DNA of 64,000 nucleotides from contig JAPLEH010000001.1 of NCBI GenBank assembly GCA_026391455.1, positions 62,001 through 126,000 of the forward strand, given 5' to 3'. The stretch's first letter is position 1. Every line of letters starts with the position of its first letter. The stretch is from Bacteroidota bacterium. GTDB lineage: Bacteria; Bacteroidota; Bacteroidia; Chitinophagales; Chitinophagaceae. Shown here in pieces: positions 8,191 to 18,200 of this stretch. The notes below the pieces were generated by a model, which saw only the letters and a list, made by a program, of their open reading frames with translations, was not told where the DNA came from and made no database searches. The translations under genes and the position numbers were made by a program.

Positions 8191-10122
8191 TTACTGGAGA
8201 ACAGTTGTTTTTACGGGAGCGTTTACCATATCGAGTACAGCCTCCTTGATGGCCTGTGCATCATAACCACATTCGCGGTGCAACTCTTTGGGCGTACCAT
8301 GTTCTACCAGGCGGTCCGGAATTCCCAGCATTTTTACATCTGCTTTGTAATGATGTTCATTCATGAATTCCAGGATCGCTGAGCCAAAACCTCCCACTAC
8401 CGTACCATCTTCCACGGTAATGATTTTATTGTACTGGCTGAATACTTCATGTAATAATGCTTCATCCAGTGGTTTTACAAAACGCATATCGTAATGGCCG
8501 GGAGTGATGCCTTCATTTTTCAATTCGCGAATGGCTGCTGCAGCAAAATTGCCGGGATGCCCCAGCGAAAGAATGGCCACTTCCTTTCCGTCTTTGAGTT
8601 TGCGGCCCGTACCAATCTTGATCTCTTTCATTTCCGTTTTCCATTCAGGCATTACACCTTCTCCCCGGGGATAGCGGATTACCATGGGCAGGGATAATGA
8701 ATCCAGTTGAGCGGTAAACATCAGGTTGCGGAGTTCGCTTTCATTCATCGGCGCGCTGATGATCATATTGGGTATGCATCGGAAATAGGCAATATCATAA
8801 CAACCGTGATGGGTGGGGCCATCATCACCTACCAGTCCGGCACGGTCGAGACAGAATACTACGGGTAATTTTTGAATGGCTACATCATGCACAACCGAAT
8901 CAAAGGCCCGTTGCATAAACGAAGAATAGATATTGCAGAACACTTTCATGCCCTGTGTGGCCATACCGGCACTTACCGTTACAGCATGTTGCTCGGCAAT
9001 GCCCACATCAAACGCGCGGTCCGGCATTTTTTCCATCATGAATTTAAGGGAGGAGCCGGAAGGCATAGCGGGTGTGATGCCGAAGATTTTATCGTTTTGC
9101 TCTGCCAGTTCGATGAGGGTGTGCCCAAATACATCCTGGTACTTGGGTGGCTGGGGCAGATCGAAATGTTTCTTTTGAATCTCGCCGGTTATTTTATCAA
9201 ACAAACCGGGTGCATGCCATTTGGTCTGGTCTTTTTCAGCGAGTGCATAGCCTTTACCTTTAGTAGTAATCACATGCAGGATCTTGGGGCCGGGTATCTG
9301 ACGGAGGTCTTTCAGGGTATCTACCAGCTTCGATACATTATGCCCGTCAATGGGGCCGAAATAACGGAGCTTCAGGGCTTCAAATAAATTGGCACTGCTG
9401 CTCACCATACCTTTCATGCCTTCGGCCAGTTTATGTGCCATGGCCCGGGTAAAGTTTTTGCCTACGGGCAATTTGCCCATGAGCTTCCACATATCATCTT
9501 TTACCTTGTTATAGGTAGGGGAAGTGGTAATATCGGTGAGGTATTCTTTCAGGGCGCCCACATTGGGGTCAATACCCATGCAATTGTCGTTGAGAATAAT
9601 CAGAATGTCGGAATCCGCTACACCGGCATGGTTCATGGCTTCAAAGGCGAGGCCGGCCGTCATGGCCCCATCTCCGATCACAGCTACTACTTTGCGGTCT
9701 TTTTCCCCTTTGTATTTGGCTGCCATCGACATACCGAGAGCCGCAGAAATGGACGTGGAGGAATGTCCCACACCAAACGTATCGTATTCGCTTTCGCTGC
9801 GTTTGGGAAAGCCGCTCAATCCTTTGTATTTGCGGTTGGTATGAAAATTATCGCGGCGGCCGGTCAGTATTTTATGTCCATAGGCCTGGTGGCCCACATC
9901 CCATACCAATTGATCATAGGGGGTGTTGTAAACATAATGTAAGGCAGTGGTCAGTTCCACCACGCCCAGGCTGGCCCCAAAATGCCCGCCGTGTACACTC
10001 ACCACATCAATGATATATTGACGTAGTTCATCAGATACCTGATGCAATTTTTCCCGGGGAAGTTTTTTGAGGTCTTCCGGTGAGTCAATCGTTTGCAGAA
10101 GCGGACCAGCGGTTATTTTCAT
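8191..10122 (-). CDS. dxs: 1-deoxy-D-xylulose-5-phosphate synthase
   Basis: Thiamine-diphosphate enzyme that condenses pyruvate and glyceraldehyde-3-phosphate, the first step of the MEP isoprenoid pathway. The 643 residues show LVWDVGHQAYGHKILTGR, the ThDP/Mg site VIGDGAMTAGLAFEAMNHAG with ILNDNCMGI, the pyrimidine domain with DVGIAEQHAVTVSAGMA, and the C-terminal domain with ITVEDGTVVGGFGSA. The ATG at 10122 gives the normal N-terminus. A candidate -7 box lies 62 nt upstream. Confidence 0.97.
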   Translation of the reverse strand: MKITAGPLLQTIDSPEDLKKLPREKLHQVSDELRQYIIDVVSVHGGHFGASLGVVELTTALHYVYNTPYDQLVWDVGHQAYGHKILTGRRDNFHTNRKYKGLSGFPKRSESEYDTFGVGHSSTSISAALGMSMAAKYKGEKDRKVVAVIGDGAMTAGLAFEAMNHAGVADSDILIILNDNCMGIDPNVGALKEYLTDITTSPTYNKVKDDMWKLMGKLPVGKNFTRAMAHKLAEGMKGMVSSSANLFEALKLRYFGPIDGHNVSKLVDTLKDLRQIPGPKILHVITTKGKGYALAEKDQTKWHAPGLFDKITGEIQKKHFDLPQPPKYQDVFGHTLIELAEQNDKIFGITPAMPSGSSLKFMMEKMPDRAFDVGIAEQHAVTVSAGMATQGMKVFCNIYSSFMQRAFDSVVHDVAIQKLPVVFCLDRAGLVGDDGPTHHGCYDIAYFRCIPNMIISAPMNESELRNLMFTAQLDSLSLPMVIRYPRGEGVMPEWKTEMKEIKIGTGRKLKDGKEVAILSLGHPGNFAAAAIRELKNEGITPGHYDMRFVKPLDEALLHEVFSQYNKIITVEDGTVVGGFGSAILEFMNEHHYKADVKMLGIPDRLVEHGTPKELHRECGYDAQAIKEAVLDMVNAPVKTTVLQ

Positions 10123-10184
10123 TCGGTTTCTAATTAAATAGCGATTGTAATCCTTCTATCAGGGAGAAGGCCCGACCGTAAAAG

Positions 10185-10192
10185 CAAAATTA
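10185..10192 (-). promoter_or_regulatory. Candidate -7 box of dxs promoter
   Basis: Read on the minus strand, the sequence is TAATTTTG, an exact TAnnTTTG match, leaving a leader of about 55 nt before the dxs ATG. No clear -33 TTTG was identified. Confidence 0.4.
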
Positions 10193-10357
10193 ATGCTTTC
10201 CGTTCAGCCTTTTTTGCTAAAGATTAGATAACAAATAAACATCGGGAAGGTTCTGTGACACAGCCGCTAAGATGCAAAACGGTCCGGGTCTAAAACCCAT
10301 TTGTAAATCATTAATACCATTAATATATTTACCTGTCCCGGCTGTGGCCGGAATGTT

Positions 10358-10365
10358 TAGATTTG
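10358..10365 (+). promoter_or_regulatory. TAnnTTTG box just upstream of the sensor kinase ATG
   Basis: TAGATTTG matches the Bacteroidota -7 consensus but ends only 4 nt before the ATG at 10370. If it is used, the transcript would have almost no 5' leader. It may also be a chance match. Confidence 0.25.
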
Positions 10366-10369
10366 TTTT

Positions 10370-11464
10370 ATGTGGTCAGGTAATTCAAGATATTGGGTAT
10401 TTCAGGTCATCGGCTGGGGAGGCTTTGCTTTCATCAGCATCTTTTTTGCGTACTTGTTCGACCAGCTCAATACCCGGGCGGAAGTGATACAGGTAACGGG
10501 CCGTATCGGATTTTTCGTAGGGCTGGGTTTCGTACTCACCCACCTGATGCGTATGGTGGTCATTACGCTGAACGTACTCCAGAATAAACTCGAACGCCAA
10601 TTACTCATCTTCCTGCTGATCACTTTTATCTTTTCTGTGATAGCTGCCTATTTTCATACAGAACTGTTGCAGCAGTTTCATTTGCTGAGCAAAAGAGAAA
10701 AGGAATTTCAAACTAACAAAGTACTTCTGGTATTCAGTTGGGTTTTCAATTTTTTCATTTATTTCTTTATCTGGAATCTTATCTACTTTATCTATCACTA
10801 TGTAACCAAGAGCCGCAAACAACAACTGGATACGCTCCGGCTGGAAGCATTGGTGAAGGAACTGGAATTGCAAACGATCAAGGCACATATCAACCCGCAT
10901 TTTATTTTTAATTCGCTCAACAGCATCCGTGCATTGGTGGATGAAAATCCTCAACGGGCCCGGAAGGCGGTAACGGAATTGAGTAATATCCTTCGCAGCA
11001 GTATGCAGGTGGAAAAAGTGGAAGCCGTGCCATTTGAAAAAGAACTGAACATTGTAAAAGATTACCTGGCGCTGGAAAATATGAGATTCGAGGACCGGCT
11101 GCGTGTGGAATATGATATTGATGAAGATACACTGAACCAGCCTGTGCCACCGATGATGCTGCAGACCCTGGTGGAAAATGCCATTAAGCATGGAATCAGC
11201 AAACAAATTTCCGGTGGGGTGGTAAAAGTGATCTCTCATTTTAAAGAAAATTTTCACGAACTGGTGGTGCAGAACACCGGGCAGTTGAAGAAGAGCGCCA
11301 ATGGAGAAACCGGTACGGATGATGCAGCATTGAAAGGGTTTGGTATATCCAGCACTACTAACCGACTGAACCTGCTGTATGGTGACAAAGCCAGTTTTGA
11401 AATAAAACAGATCAATGGTTCGCTGGTGGAAGCCCGTGTGCTGATACCCGTGAACATTAACTAA
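10370..11464 (+). CDS. LytS-family sensor histidine kinase
   Basis: Membrane histidine kinase of 364 residues. Four hydrophobic segments occupy roughly residues 8-28, 38-62, 70-90 and 118-145. The His_kinase domain follows with IKAHINPHFIFNSLNSIR; H173 is the likely phosphoacceptor. The C-terminal HATPase part has PPMMLQTLVENAIKHG and FGISSTTNRLNLLYG. It is paired with the LytTR regulator 121 nt downstream. Its stop codon TAA (11462-11464) lies in the first unit of a 7-bp repeat array. Confidence 0.93.
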   Translation: MWSGNSRYWVFQVIGWGGFAFISIFFAYLFDQLNTRAEVIQVTGRIGFFVGLGFVLTHLMRMVVITLNVLQNKLERQLLIFLLITFIFSVIAAYFHTELLQQFHLLSKREKEFQTNKVLLVFSWVFNFFIYFFIWNLIYFIYHYVTKSRKQQLDTLRLEALVKELELQTIKAHINPHFIFNSLNSIRALVDENPQRARKAVTELSNILRSSMQVEKVEAVPFEKELNIVKDYLALENMRFEDRLRVEYDIDEDTLNQPVPPMMLQTLVENAIKHGISKQISGGVVKVISHFKENFHELVVQNTGQLKKSANGETGTDDAALKGFGISSTTNRLNLLYGDKASFEIKQINGSLVEARVLIPVNIN

Positions 11465-11582
11465 TAGCTAATAACTAAGAATTAATGATCCGCCACGGTT
11501 TACCTGCCTGCCTCCATTATATTTCGATAGGCAGGCAAGAAACCAGTAACCTATAACCAGCAACCAGCAACAAGAAACTCAA
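11461..11582. repeat. Heptamer arrays and a GGCAGGCA hairpin between the two-component genes
   Basis: Three elements fill the gap. At 11461-11488 are four 7-bp units: CTAATAG, CTAATAA, CTAAGAA, TTAATGA. At 11502-11539 is a hairpin with arms ACCTGCCTGCC and GGCAGGCA, related to one at 41314-41353 in opposite orientation. At 11541-11582 are six 7-bp units, four of them AACCAGT, AACCTAT, AACCAGC and AACCAGC, ending 3 nt before the response-regulator ATG. The first array contains the kinase stop codon. Confidence 0.75.
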
Positions 11583-11585
11583 TAT

Positions 11586-12314
11586 ATGAAAGCAATAATC
11601 ATTGATGATGAACGCCTCGCCAGGACAGAGTTGAAAAAATTATTACAGGATTTTCCCGAAGTGGAAATAGTAGATGAAGCTGCCAATGCAGAAGAAGGTA
11701 TTGCCAAGATTGAAAGTCTGCAACCCGACCTGATATTTCTCGATATACAAATGCCCGGCAAAACAGGGTTTGATATGCTGGCGCAATTGGAGCGGGCACC
11801 GCAGGTGATTTTTACCACCGCCTATGATGAGTTTGCGCTGAAGGCTTTTGAAGTAAATGCACTGGACTATCTGCTGAAACCCGTGGAACCCAAACGACTG
11901 GCCGATGCCATACAAAAATTGCAGGGTTTGGAAACCAAAGAATTCCGGCCGGAAGGTGAGAATATGAATAATAGTATTCTCACTGAACATGACCAGGTGT
12001 TTGTAAAAGACGGGGAGCGTTGCTGGTTTGTAAAACTGAGTGAGATACGCCTCTTCGAAAGCGTGGGTAATTATGCCAAAGTATTCTTTGGCCCTAATAA
12101 GCCGCTTATACTAAAATCACTCAATGCACTGGAGGAAAGGCTGGATGAAAAGACATTCTTCCGCGCCAATCGTAAACATATTGTTAATCTCCGGATGATC
12201 GATAAAATAGAGCCTTATTTCAACGGTGGATTGCTGCTCGAATTAAAAGGTGGCGAGAAAATTGAAGTAAGCCGCAGGCAGACCGTGAAGTTTAAGGAGA
12301 TGATGAGTTTATAG
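11586..12314 (+). CDS. LytTR family response regulator
   Basis: A 242-residue cytoplasmic response regulator. The receiver domain (1-115) has the acidic pair IDDER, phosphoacceptor D53 in LIFLDIQMPG, and the TAYDEFALKAFEVNALDYLLKP segment; I give it here as TTAYDEFALKAF and ALDYLLKPVEP. The LytTR DNA-binding domain (about 140-242) includes IRLFESVGNYAKVFF and FFRANRKHIVNLRMI. It is the partner of the upstream LytS kinase. Its TAG stop lies within the first ATAGCCGGCACAT repeat. Confidence 0.94.
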   Translation: MKAIIIDDERLARTELKKLLQDFPEVEIVDEAANAEEGIAKIESLQPDLIFLDIQMPGKTGFDMLAQLERAPQVIFTTAYDEFALKAFEVNALDYLLKPVEPKRLADAIQKLQGLETKEFRPEGENMNNSILTEHDQVFVKDGERCWFVKLSEIRLFESVGNYAKVFFGPNKPLILKSLNALEERLDEKTFFRANRKHIVNLRMIDKIEPYFNGGLLLELKGGEKIEVSRRQTVKFKEMMSL

Positions 12315-12364
12315 CCGGCACATAAATTGCCGGCACATGAATAGCCGGCACATTTATGTGCCGG
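12311..12364. repeat. Triple GCCGGCACAT repeat forming alternative hairpins
   Basis: GCCGGCACAT occurs at 12314-12323, 12329-12338 and 12344-12353, spaced exactly 15 bp. CCGGCACATAAAT (12315-12327) is perfectly complementary to ATTTATGTGCCGG (12352-12364), a 13-bp stem. The third copy can instead fold locally (CCGGCACA / TGTGCCGG). The element starts at the LytTR stop codon and ends 21 nt before the M28 peptidase ATG, with no T-tract, so it is not a classical terminator. Confidence 0.75.
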
Positions 12365-12385
12365 AACCTTAAAATATTAAACCAA

Positions 12386-13669
12386 ATGAAGCAATTTTTT
12401 TTCCTGGGGTTGTTAATAACAACAACCTCTTTTTTAATGGCGCAAAAAGGTACAGATGTTATTCAGGTTAAAGAGGTGGAACGTATTGAGCGGGCGCTGG
12501 CTTCCGATGAAATGAGAGGACGCCGGGTATTTACTCCCGATATTGATAATGCCGCTGCACTGATTGCTGCAGAATTCAAAAAGGCAGGGCTACAAACCAC
12601 GGCGGACGCTCCGGATTATTTGCAATCCTTCAGTATGGTGCGCGCAAAATTCATCAGTGCAACTGCCACAGTCGATGGAAATGCCCTCGATCAGAAGAGC
12701 ATCATTGTAGTAACCTGTGAACCCCAAATAAAGATCGATCAGCAATCCGGATATGAAAAAACATACATTAAAGCCGGGTTAAATCTGCAAAGCGAAGCCC
12801 GGAAACTGATGCGGCTAAAGAAGAATCTGCTGGTGCTGGTAGATAAAAATTTTGCCAACAGCTTTGGCAATCTCACCCGGTTAAAGTCGACCATGTTTAA
12901 AACCAGTACCAATGTGGTCTTCCTGCTCACTGATACCGATCCCGTAAACTGGAGTGTGGAAGCCAGTCATGAGATCACCGAACAAAAAATGAACAATGTA
13001 GTGGGGATGCTCCCGGGTAAATCGAAGAAAGACGAGTACGTGATCTTTTCCGGGCATTATGATCACCTGGGTGTTACCAAGCCGGTGGATGGCGATTCCA
13101 TTTACAACGGGGCCAATGATGATGCGGCAGGAATTACGGCGGTGATCATGCTGGCAAAATATTTTAAGGAATTAAAGAACAATGAACGCACCATTGTTTT
13201 CGCTGCTTTTACGGCAGAAGAAGTGGGCGGATATGGATCACAATATTTCTCGCGTCAGTACGACCCGGAAAAAGTAATGGCCATGTTTAATATTGAAATG
13301 ATTGGTACAGAAAGTAAGTGGGGAAAGAACTCGGCATACATTACCGGTTACGAAAAAACGAGTATGGGTGAATTGCTGGCCAAAGACCTGGAGGGAACCG
13401 GTTTTACTTTTTATCCCGGCCCTTATCCGGCGCAGCAATTATTCTACCGGTCTGATAACGCCACGTTTGCAAGACAGGGTGTGCCGGCACATACCATCTC
13501 TACGTCTAAAATGGATGTGGAGCCGCATTACCACAAACTCACCGATCAGGTGGAAACGCTGGATTTGGTAAATATGACGGAGGTGATTAAAGCCATCGGG
13601 CTGAGTTCAAAAAGTATAGTGGCGGGAACAGCCACTCCATCGCGGGTGAAAGTGGAGGAACTGAGGTGA
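12386..13669 (+). CDS. Secreted M28 family zinc metallopeptidase
   Basis: An exported aminopeptidase-like enzyme of 427 residues. Signal peptide MKQFFFLGLLITTTSFLMA is followed by a non-catalytic N-terminal region and the M28 domain. Zinc ligands and catalytic residues are visible: FSGHYDHLG (H224, D226), GANDDAAGITAV, FTAEEVGGYGSQYF, MFNIEMIG, and the final histidine region VPAHTISTSKMDVEPHYHK. The start at 12386 is chosen because the upstream ATG at 12356 lies in a repeat hairpin and would bury the signal peptide. Confidence 0.9.
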   Translation: MKQFFFLGLLITTTSFLMAQKGTDVIQVKEVERIERALASDEMRGRRVFTPDIDNAAALIAAEFKKAGLQTTADAPDYLQSFSMVRAKFISATATVDGNALDQKSIIVVTCEPQIKIDQQSGYEKTYIKAGLNLQSEARKLMRLKKNLLVLVDKNFANSFGNLTRLKSTMFKTSTNVVFLLTDTDPVNWSVEASHEITEQKMNNVVGMLPGKSKKDEYVIFSGHYDHLGVTKPVDGDSIYNGANDDAAGITAVIMLAKYFKELKNNERTIVFAAFTAEEVGGYGSQYFSRQYDPEKVMAMFNIEMIGTESKWGKNSAYITGYEKTSMGELLAKDLEGTGFTFYPGPYPAQQLFYRSDNATFARQGVPAHTISTSKMDVEPHYHKLTDQVETLDLVNMTEVIKAIGLSSKSIVAGTATPSRVKVEELR

Positions 13670-13671
13670 GG

Positions 13672-13836
13672 ATGAGCTTCGAGCTGTGAGCCTCAAGCTG
13701 CAAGCTTAAAACAGCCAGCAGGCCTCTTAAACCTGCCAACAGGCAGGCAGGCCATTTGAACGTCTTAAACGTCTTAAACTTCTTGAACCTCTTGAACCTA
13801 TGTAACCTATGCAACCTATGTAACCTACGGAACTTT
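13672..13836. repeat. Heptamer array, GC hairpin and nonamer array between convergent genes
   Basis: Starting 2 nt after the M28 stop are five 7-bp units (ATGAGCT, TCGAGCT, GTGAGCC, TCAAGCT, GCAAGCT; 13672-13706). A short hairpin with arms CCTGCC and GGCAGG lies at 13731-13752. Then come nine 9-bp units at 13756-13836, including TTGAACGTC, TTAAACGTC, TTGAACCTC, TTGAACCTA, TGTAACCTA and TGCAACCTA, with AAC in the same place in every unit. The eighth unit contains the GGGP synthase stop codon and the ninth encodes its last codons. Confidence 0.8.
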
Positions 13837-14583
13837 CACCGCCACACTATGCACCGCATCGCTCATTTCTTTGATAAGTGAAGCGTCTTTTTCGATGGCA
13901 TTGCCAACCACGATTACGTCGGCGCCGGCTTTGCAGTTGAGGTAAGCTTTTTCCGGTTGCAGGATACCTCCTCCGATGATGAGGGGAACTTCGATATGAT
14001 CAGCTACAGCTTTGATCATGCTTTCGGTAATGGGGCGTTTGGCGCCGCTGCCGGCATCCATGTATATCAGCTTCATCCCGAGCATTTCGCCAGCCATGGC
14101 AGTACACATGGCAATTTCATTTTTATCGGCAGGAACAGGCGCTGCATTGCTGATATAAGATACAGTGGTGGGGGCACCACCATCCACCACTACATACCCG
14201 GTGGGCATGATCTCCAGCCCGCTTTGCTTTACAAATGGGGCAGATACCACATGCTGGCCGATCAGTAGTTCCGGATTGCGGCCGGATATCAGGGAGAGGT
14301 ACAGCAGCGCATCGGCATATTTACTTACTTGGGAAGGGCTGCCGGGAAAGAGGATAACGGGTATATCGCAACTTTGCTTGATATGTTGTACACATTCATC
14401 CAGGTGATTGGAAATAACCAGGCTGCCACCTACCAGCAGATAATCCACATTCGCGGCTACAGAGAGCTCAGTGATCTCATCCAGTACGGCAGTATTGACC
14501 TTATCAGGGTCAATCAAAACAGCAAAGGATTTTTTCCCCTGCTTCTTTTTATCTGTCAATGTGTTATAAAGTGTCGACTTCAT
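13825..14583 (-). CDS. Geranylgeranylglyceryl phosphate synthase family protein
   Basis: A 252-residue TIM-barrel prenyltransferase of the GGGPS/PcrB family, which joins a polyprenyl diphosphate to glycerol-1-phosphate. Recognisable motifs are FAVLIDPDKV, VDYLLVGGSLV, ILFPGSPSQVSKYADALLYLSL, MPTGYVVVDGG, KLIYMDAGSGA, VPLIIGGGI and GADVIVVGNAIEK. Such enzymes are known in Bacteroidota, but the lipid product in vivo is not established here. Start ATG 14583 (MKSTLYNTL) is preferred to the ATG at 14628. The stop codon lies in the nonamer array. Confidence 0.92.
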   Translation of the reverse strand: MKSTLYNTLTDKKKQGKKSFAVLIDPDKVNTAVLDEITELSVAANVDYLLVGGSLVISNHLDECVQHIKQSCDIPVILFPGSPSQVSKYADALLYLSLISGRNPELLIGQHVVSAPFVKQSGLEIMPTGYVVVDGGAPTTVSYISNAAPVPADKNEIAMCTAMAGEMLGMKLIYMDAGSGAKRPITESMIKAVADHIEVPLIIGGGILQPEKAYLNCKAGADVIVVGNAIEKDASLIKEMSDAVHSVAVKVP

Positions 14584-15245
14584 CCGGTACCGGTTGATTA
14601 TTGCAAAAATGCGAAAAACTTTCCGCATTGCCCACTGATGGCATAAATATCCTTAAAGCCATTATTGTTAATCTTTTACCGGCTAATAGCTTTTTATTTT
14701 TTGACCTCAATTTCCCGGTCAGGCAGCGGGCAGAAAGGCGCCCGGTTTTGGCTTGCCGTGTTAATTTTTCGTGAATCCGGCCATTCCAACAACCCTGGTA
14801 TTTTGCCCCAATATTTTATGGCAAAAAAGGCTTCAGAAAACACCAGTTTTTAGTGTTCGGGCAACTTTATACAAATTAATCTGAATGATAATCTGCAATG
14901 CACGCCTGTAAAGGCTTTGAAAGAGACCTGTTTTTGAAACCATTACCAGCAAAGGGTTTCAGCCTGTTCTGTTAAAAGAATGCTTGCCAGATTTGCGTTT
15001 TCACTGGTAAAAACTGGGGTACAATTTTTTTACAAGTTCATACCGGATTTTCCAAAACTTTTTTTTCAAATAATGGGGATTGCTTTGTGTAAAAATCGCG
15101 GGATGCAAGCCAGTGCTGTATCCCGGGAATTATACCCACCCTTTTCCACAGAATGTGAATATCTCTGTCTATGAATTACAGATACTTAAAAATATTTTCG
15201 TTGCGGACGATAGTTACTTAACCCGTTAGAAATTCTTATTTAGTT
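14584..15245. other. Long non-coding leader region upstream of nrdJ
   Basis: About 660 bp without a credible gene; open frames here have no family features. Small inverted repeats are visible: TGAAACC (14935-14941) with GGTTTCA (14955-14961), and CGGGAT (15099-15104) with ATCCCG (15120-15125), plus several T-rich tracts. I looked for a cobalamin riboswitch core because the next gene is B12-dependent and found none. The nrdJ promoter or a regulatory leader probably lies here. Confidence 0.5.
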
Positions 15246-18200
15246 ATGGCTACCAAAACCAAAGCATCTCCCAAAGGGGGCTTGCAATTTTCCCGTCGCT
15301 TCACTCGTGATGATGTGAAAGTGTTTGACATGTTCGAGTATGATTACCGCACTTCTGTGATACGAAACCCCAGTGGAGAAGTTGTTTTTGAAATGAACAA
15401 CGTGGAGGTTCCCAAACAATGGAGTCAGATCGCTACCGATATCTTAGCACAAAAATATTTTCGTAAAGCTGGTGTACCCCAACCCGACGGAAGTCTGGGT
15501 CGCGAAACATCGGTAAAGCAGGTGGCCCATCGCCTTGCCCATTGCTGGAGAGCATGGGGTGAGCGCTACGGTTACTTTGCTTCCTCCAACGACGCTCAGG
15601 TATTTTACGAAGAACTGGTGTACAGCATACTCGACCAGATGTGTGTACCCAATTCACCGCAATGGTTCAATACCGGACTGCACGAATGCTATGGCATCAC
15701 CGGTAAGCCACAGGGCCACTACTATGTAGACCCCATTGACGGTGAGCTGAAAAAATCGCAGAACGCCTATGAGCGCCCTCAGCCGCACGCCTGCTTTATT
15801 CTGAGTGTGGATGATGATCTCGTAAATGAAGGCGGTATCATGGATCTCTGGGTACGTGAGGCCCGTATCTTCAAATACGGATCTGGTGTGGGTACCAACT
15901 ACTCCAACCTGCGTGGTGCAGGGGAGAAACTCAGTGGTGGTGGCAGTTCATCCGGACTGATGAGCTTCCTTAAGATTGGTGACCGTGCTGCCGGTGCCAT
16001 CAAATCCGGTGGTACAACCCGTCGTGCTGCTAAAATGGTGTGCCTGGATCTCGACCATCCGGAGATTGTGGAATTCATCAACTGGAAAGTAGAAGAAGAA
16101 AAGAAAGTAGGTGCCCTGATCGCTGCAGGATATCCTTCCGGTTATGAAGATGAAGCGTATCGTACTGTAAGCGGACAAAATTCCAACAACTCTATTCGCA
16201 TACCGAATGAATTCTTCAAAGTATTGGCTGAAGATGGCGAATGGGAACTGAAAGGAAGGATGGATGGCCGTGTAATGAAAAAAGTACCTGCCCGCGAACT
16301 GTGGAACCAGATCGCTTATGCTGCATGGCGCTGCGCGGATCCCGGTACACAATACAACACCACCATCAACGAATGGCATACCTGCCCCGAAGGCGGCGAG
16401 ATCAGGGCTTCCAATCCCTGCTCCGAGTATATGTTCCTCGACAATACCGCTTGTAACCTGGCATCAGCCAACCTGATGAAATTCTTCGATACCACCAATA
16501 ACCAGTTCGATGTGGAAGGCTATGCCTACAACTGCCGCCTCTGGACCGTGGTACTCGAAATATCTGTACTGATGGCACAGTTCCCTTCTAAGGAAGTGGC
16601 ACAACTGAGCTATGAATACCGGACACTCGGATTGGGCTATGCCAACCTTGGTACCATGCTGATGGTAAGCGGTATCCCTTACGATAGCGAAGAAGCAAGG
16701 GCCATTGCAGGTTCTATTTCCGCTATCATGACCGGTACTGCCTACAAAACATCTGCTGAGATGGCACAGGTACTGGGTGCATTCCCCCGCTACGAAGAGA
16801 ACAAAGAACACATGATGCGGGTAATGCGCAACCATCGCCTGGCCGCTTATGATGCCGATGAGTATGAGAACCTGAGCCTGAAGCCCGTAGGCATTAAAGC
16901 AAAATACTGTCCTGATTATTTACTGAAAGCAGCCTGCAAAGCATGGGATGATGCAGTAGAAATGGGAGAAAAATACGGCTATCGCAATGCACAGGCAACA
17001 GTAATTGCTCCTACCGGCACAATCGGTCTGGTAATGGACTGCGATACTACCGGTGTGGAGCCTGATTTTGCGCTGGTGAAATTTAAAAAATTATCCGGTG
17101 GTGGTTATTTCAAGATCATCAACCAGTCGGTGCCCAATGCACTGAAGAATCTGGGTTATACCACCAAAGAATCAGAAGCCATCATTAAATATGCTACCGG
17201 AGCAGCATCATTTGCCGGTGCACCTTTCATCAATCACCAGTCATTGAGTGAAAAAGGATTCATTGCTGATGAGATCAAACGTCTGGATGCTGCTGCACTC
17301 ACCGCTTTTGAAATCGGCTTTGTATTCAACAAATATACATTAGGGGAAGAATGTCTCCAGCGCCTGGGCTTCACACCGGAGCAATACAATAATTTCGAAT
17401 GGAGCCTGTTGGAAGCACTGGGCTTTACCGATGAGCAGATCGAAGCCGCCAACGATTATGTATGCGGTACCATGATGCTCGAAGGAGCTCCTTACCTGAA
17501 GGAAGAACACCTGCCGGTATTTGACTGCGCAAATAAATGCGGTCAGAAAGGTCAGCGCTATATCCATGCACACGGTCATATCCGTATGATGGGTGCCACA
17601 CAGCCTTTCATTAGCGGTGCCATTTCTAAAACCATCAACCTGCCACATGAAGCAAAGGTGGAAGAGATCGCTGATGCTTATTTGCTTAGCTGGCAACTGG
17701 GATTGAAGGCCAATGCCCTTTACCGCGATGGATCTAAATTGTCGCAACCCCTCAGCAATAAAAGCGATAAGAAAAAGAAAACGGATGATGGAACAGCGAA
17801 AGCTGAAGAAGTAGCTGCTGAAGAAGCAGTGGCAGAGTCCAATATTGTGGATCTCGGTAAACTGACGGTGGACGAACTGCTGGAAGAAGTACAGAAACGT
17901 GTACAGGCATCACCCGATACCAAACTGAAACGTAAGCTTGCGAGCATCGTAGAAAGAAGAGCATTGCCGGCCAAACGTCGCGGATTTACCCAAAAGGCCA
18001 AGATCAACGGACAGGCCATCTTCCTTCGTACTGGTGAATATGGAGACGGAACATTGGGTGAGATCTTCATCGATATGGCCAAAGAGGGCGCTACCATGCG
18101 CAGTATGATGAACTGTTTTGCTATCTCTATTTCTATCGGCCTGCAATACGGTGTGCCGCTGGAAGAGTTCGTGGATAAATTTGCCTTCACCCGCTTCGAC

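Noticed and set aside
10601-11257. 218-residue minus-strand frame under the LytS kinase
   Set aside because: Antisense shadow of a gene with strong motifs; composition is atypical.
13587-13814. 75-residue minus-strand frame between M28 peptidase and GGGP synthase
   Set aside because: It reads through heptamer and nonamer repeats, giving a repetitive peptide with no protein features.
15142-15150. DnaA-box-like TTTTCCACA upstream of nrdJ
   Set aside because: One mismatch to TTATCCACA, single copy and no other origin features; DnaA control of nrdJ is possible but unsupported.
14665-15174. Two short frames (62 and 64 codons) in the nrdJ leader
   Set aside because: No signal sequence, domain or plausible composition; more likely chance frames in a non-coding leader.
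14900-15245. Cobalamin riboswitch upstream of nrdJ
   Set aside because: The B12-box core and the GCCACTG-type conserved sequence were looked for and not found.
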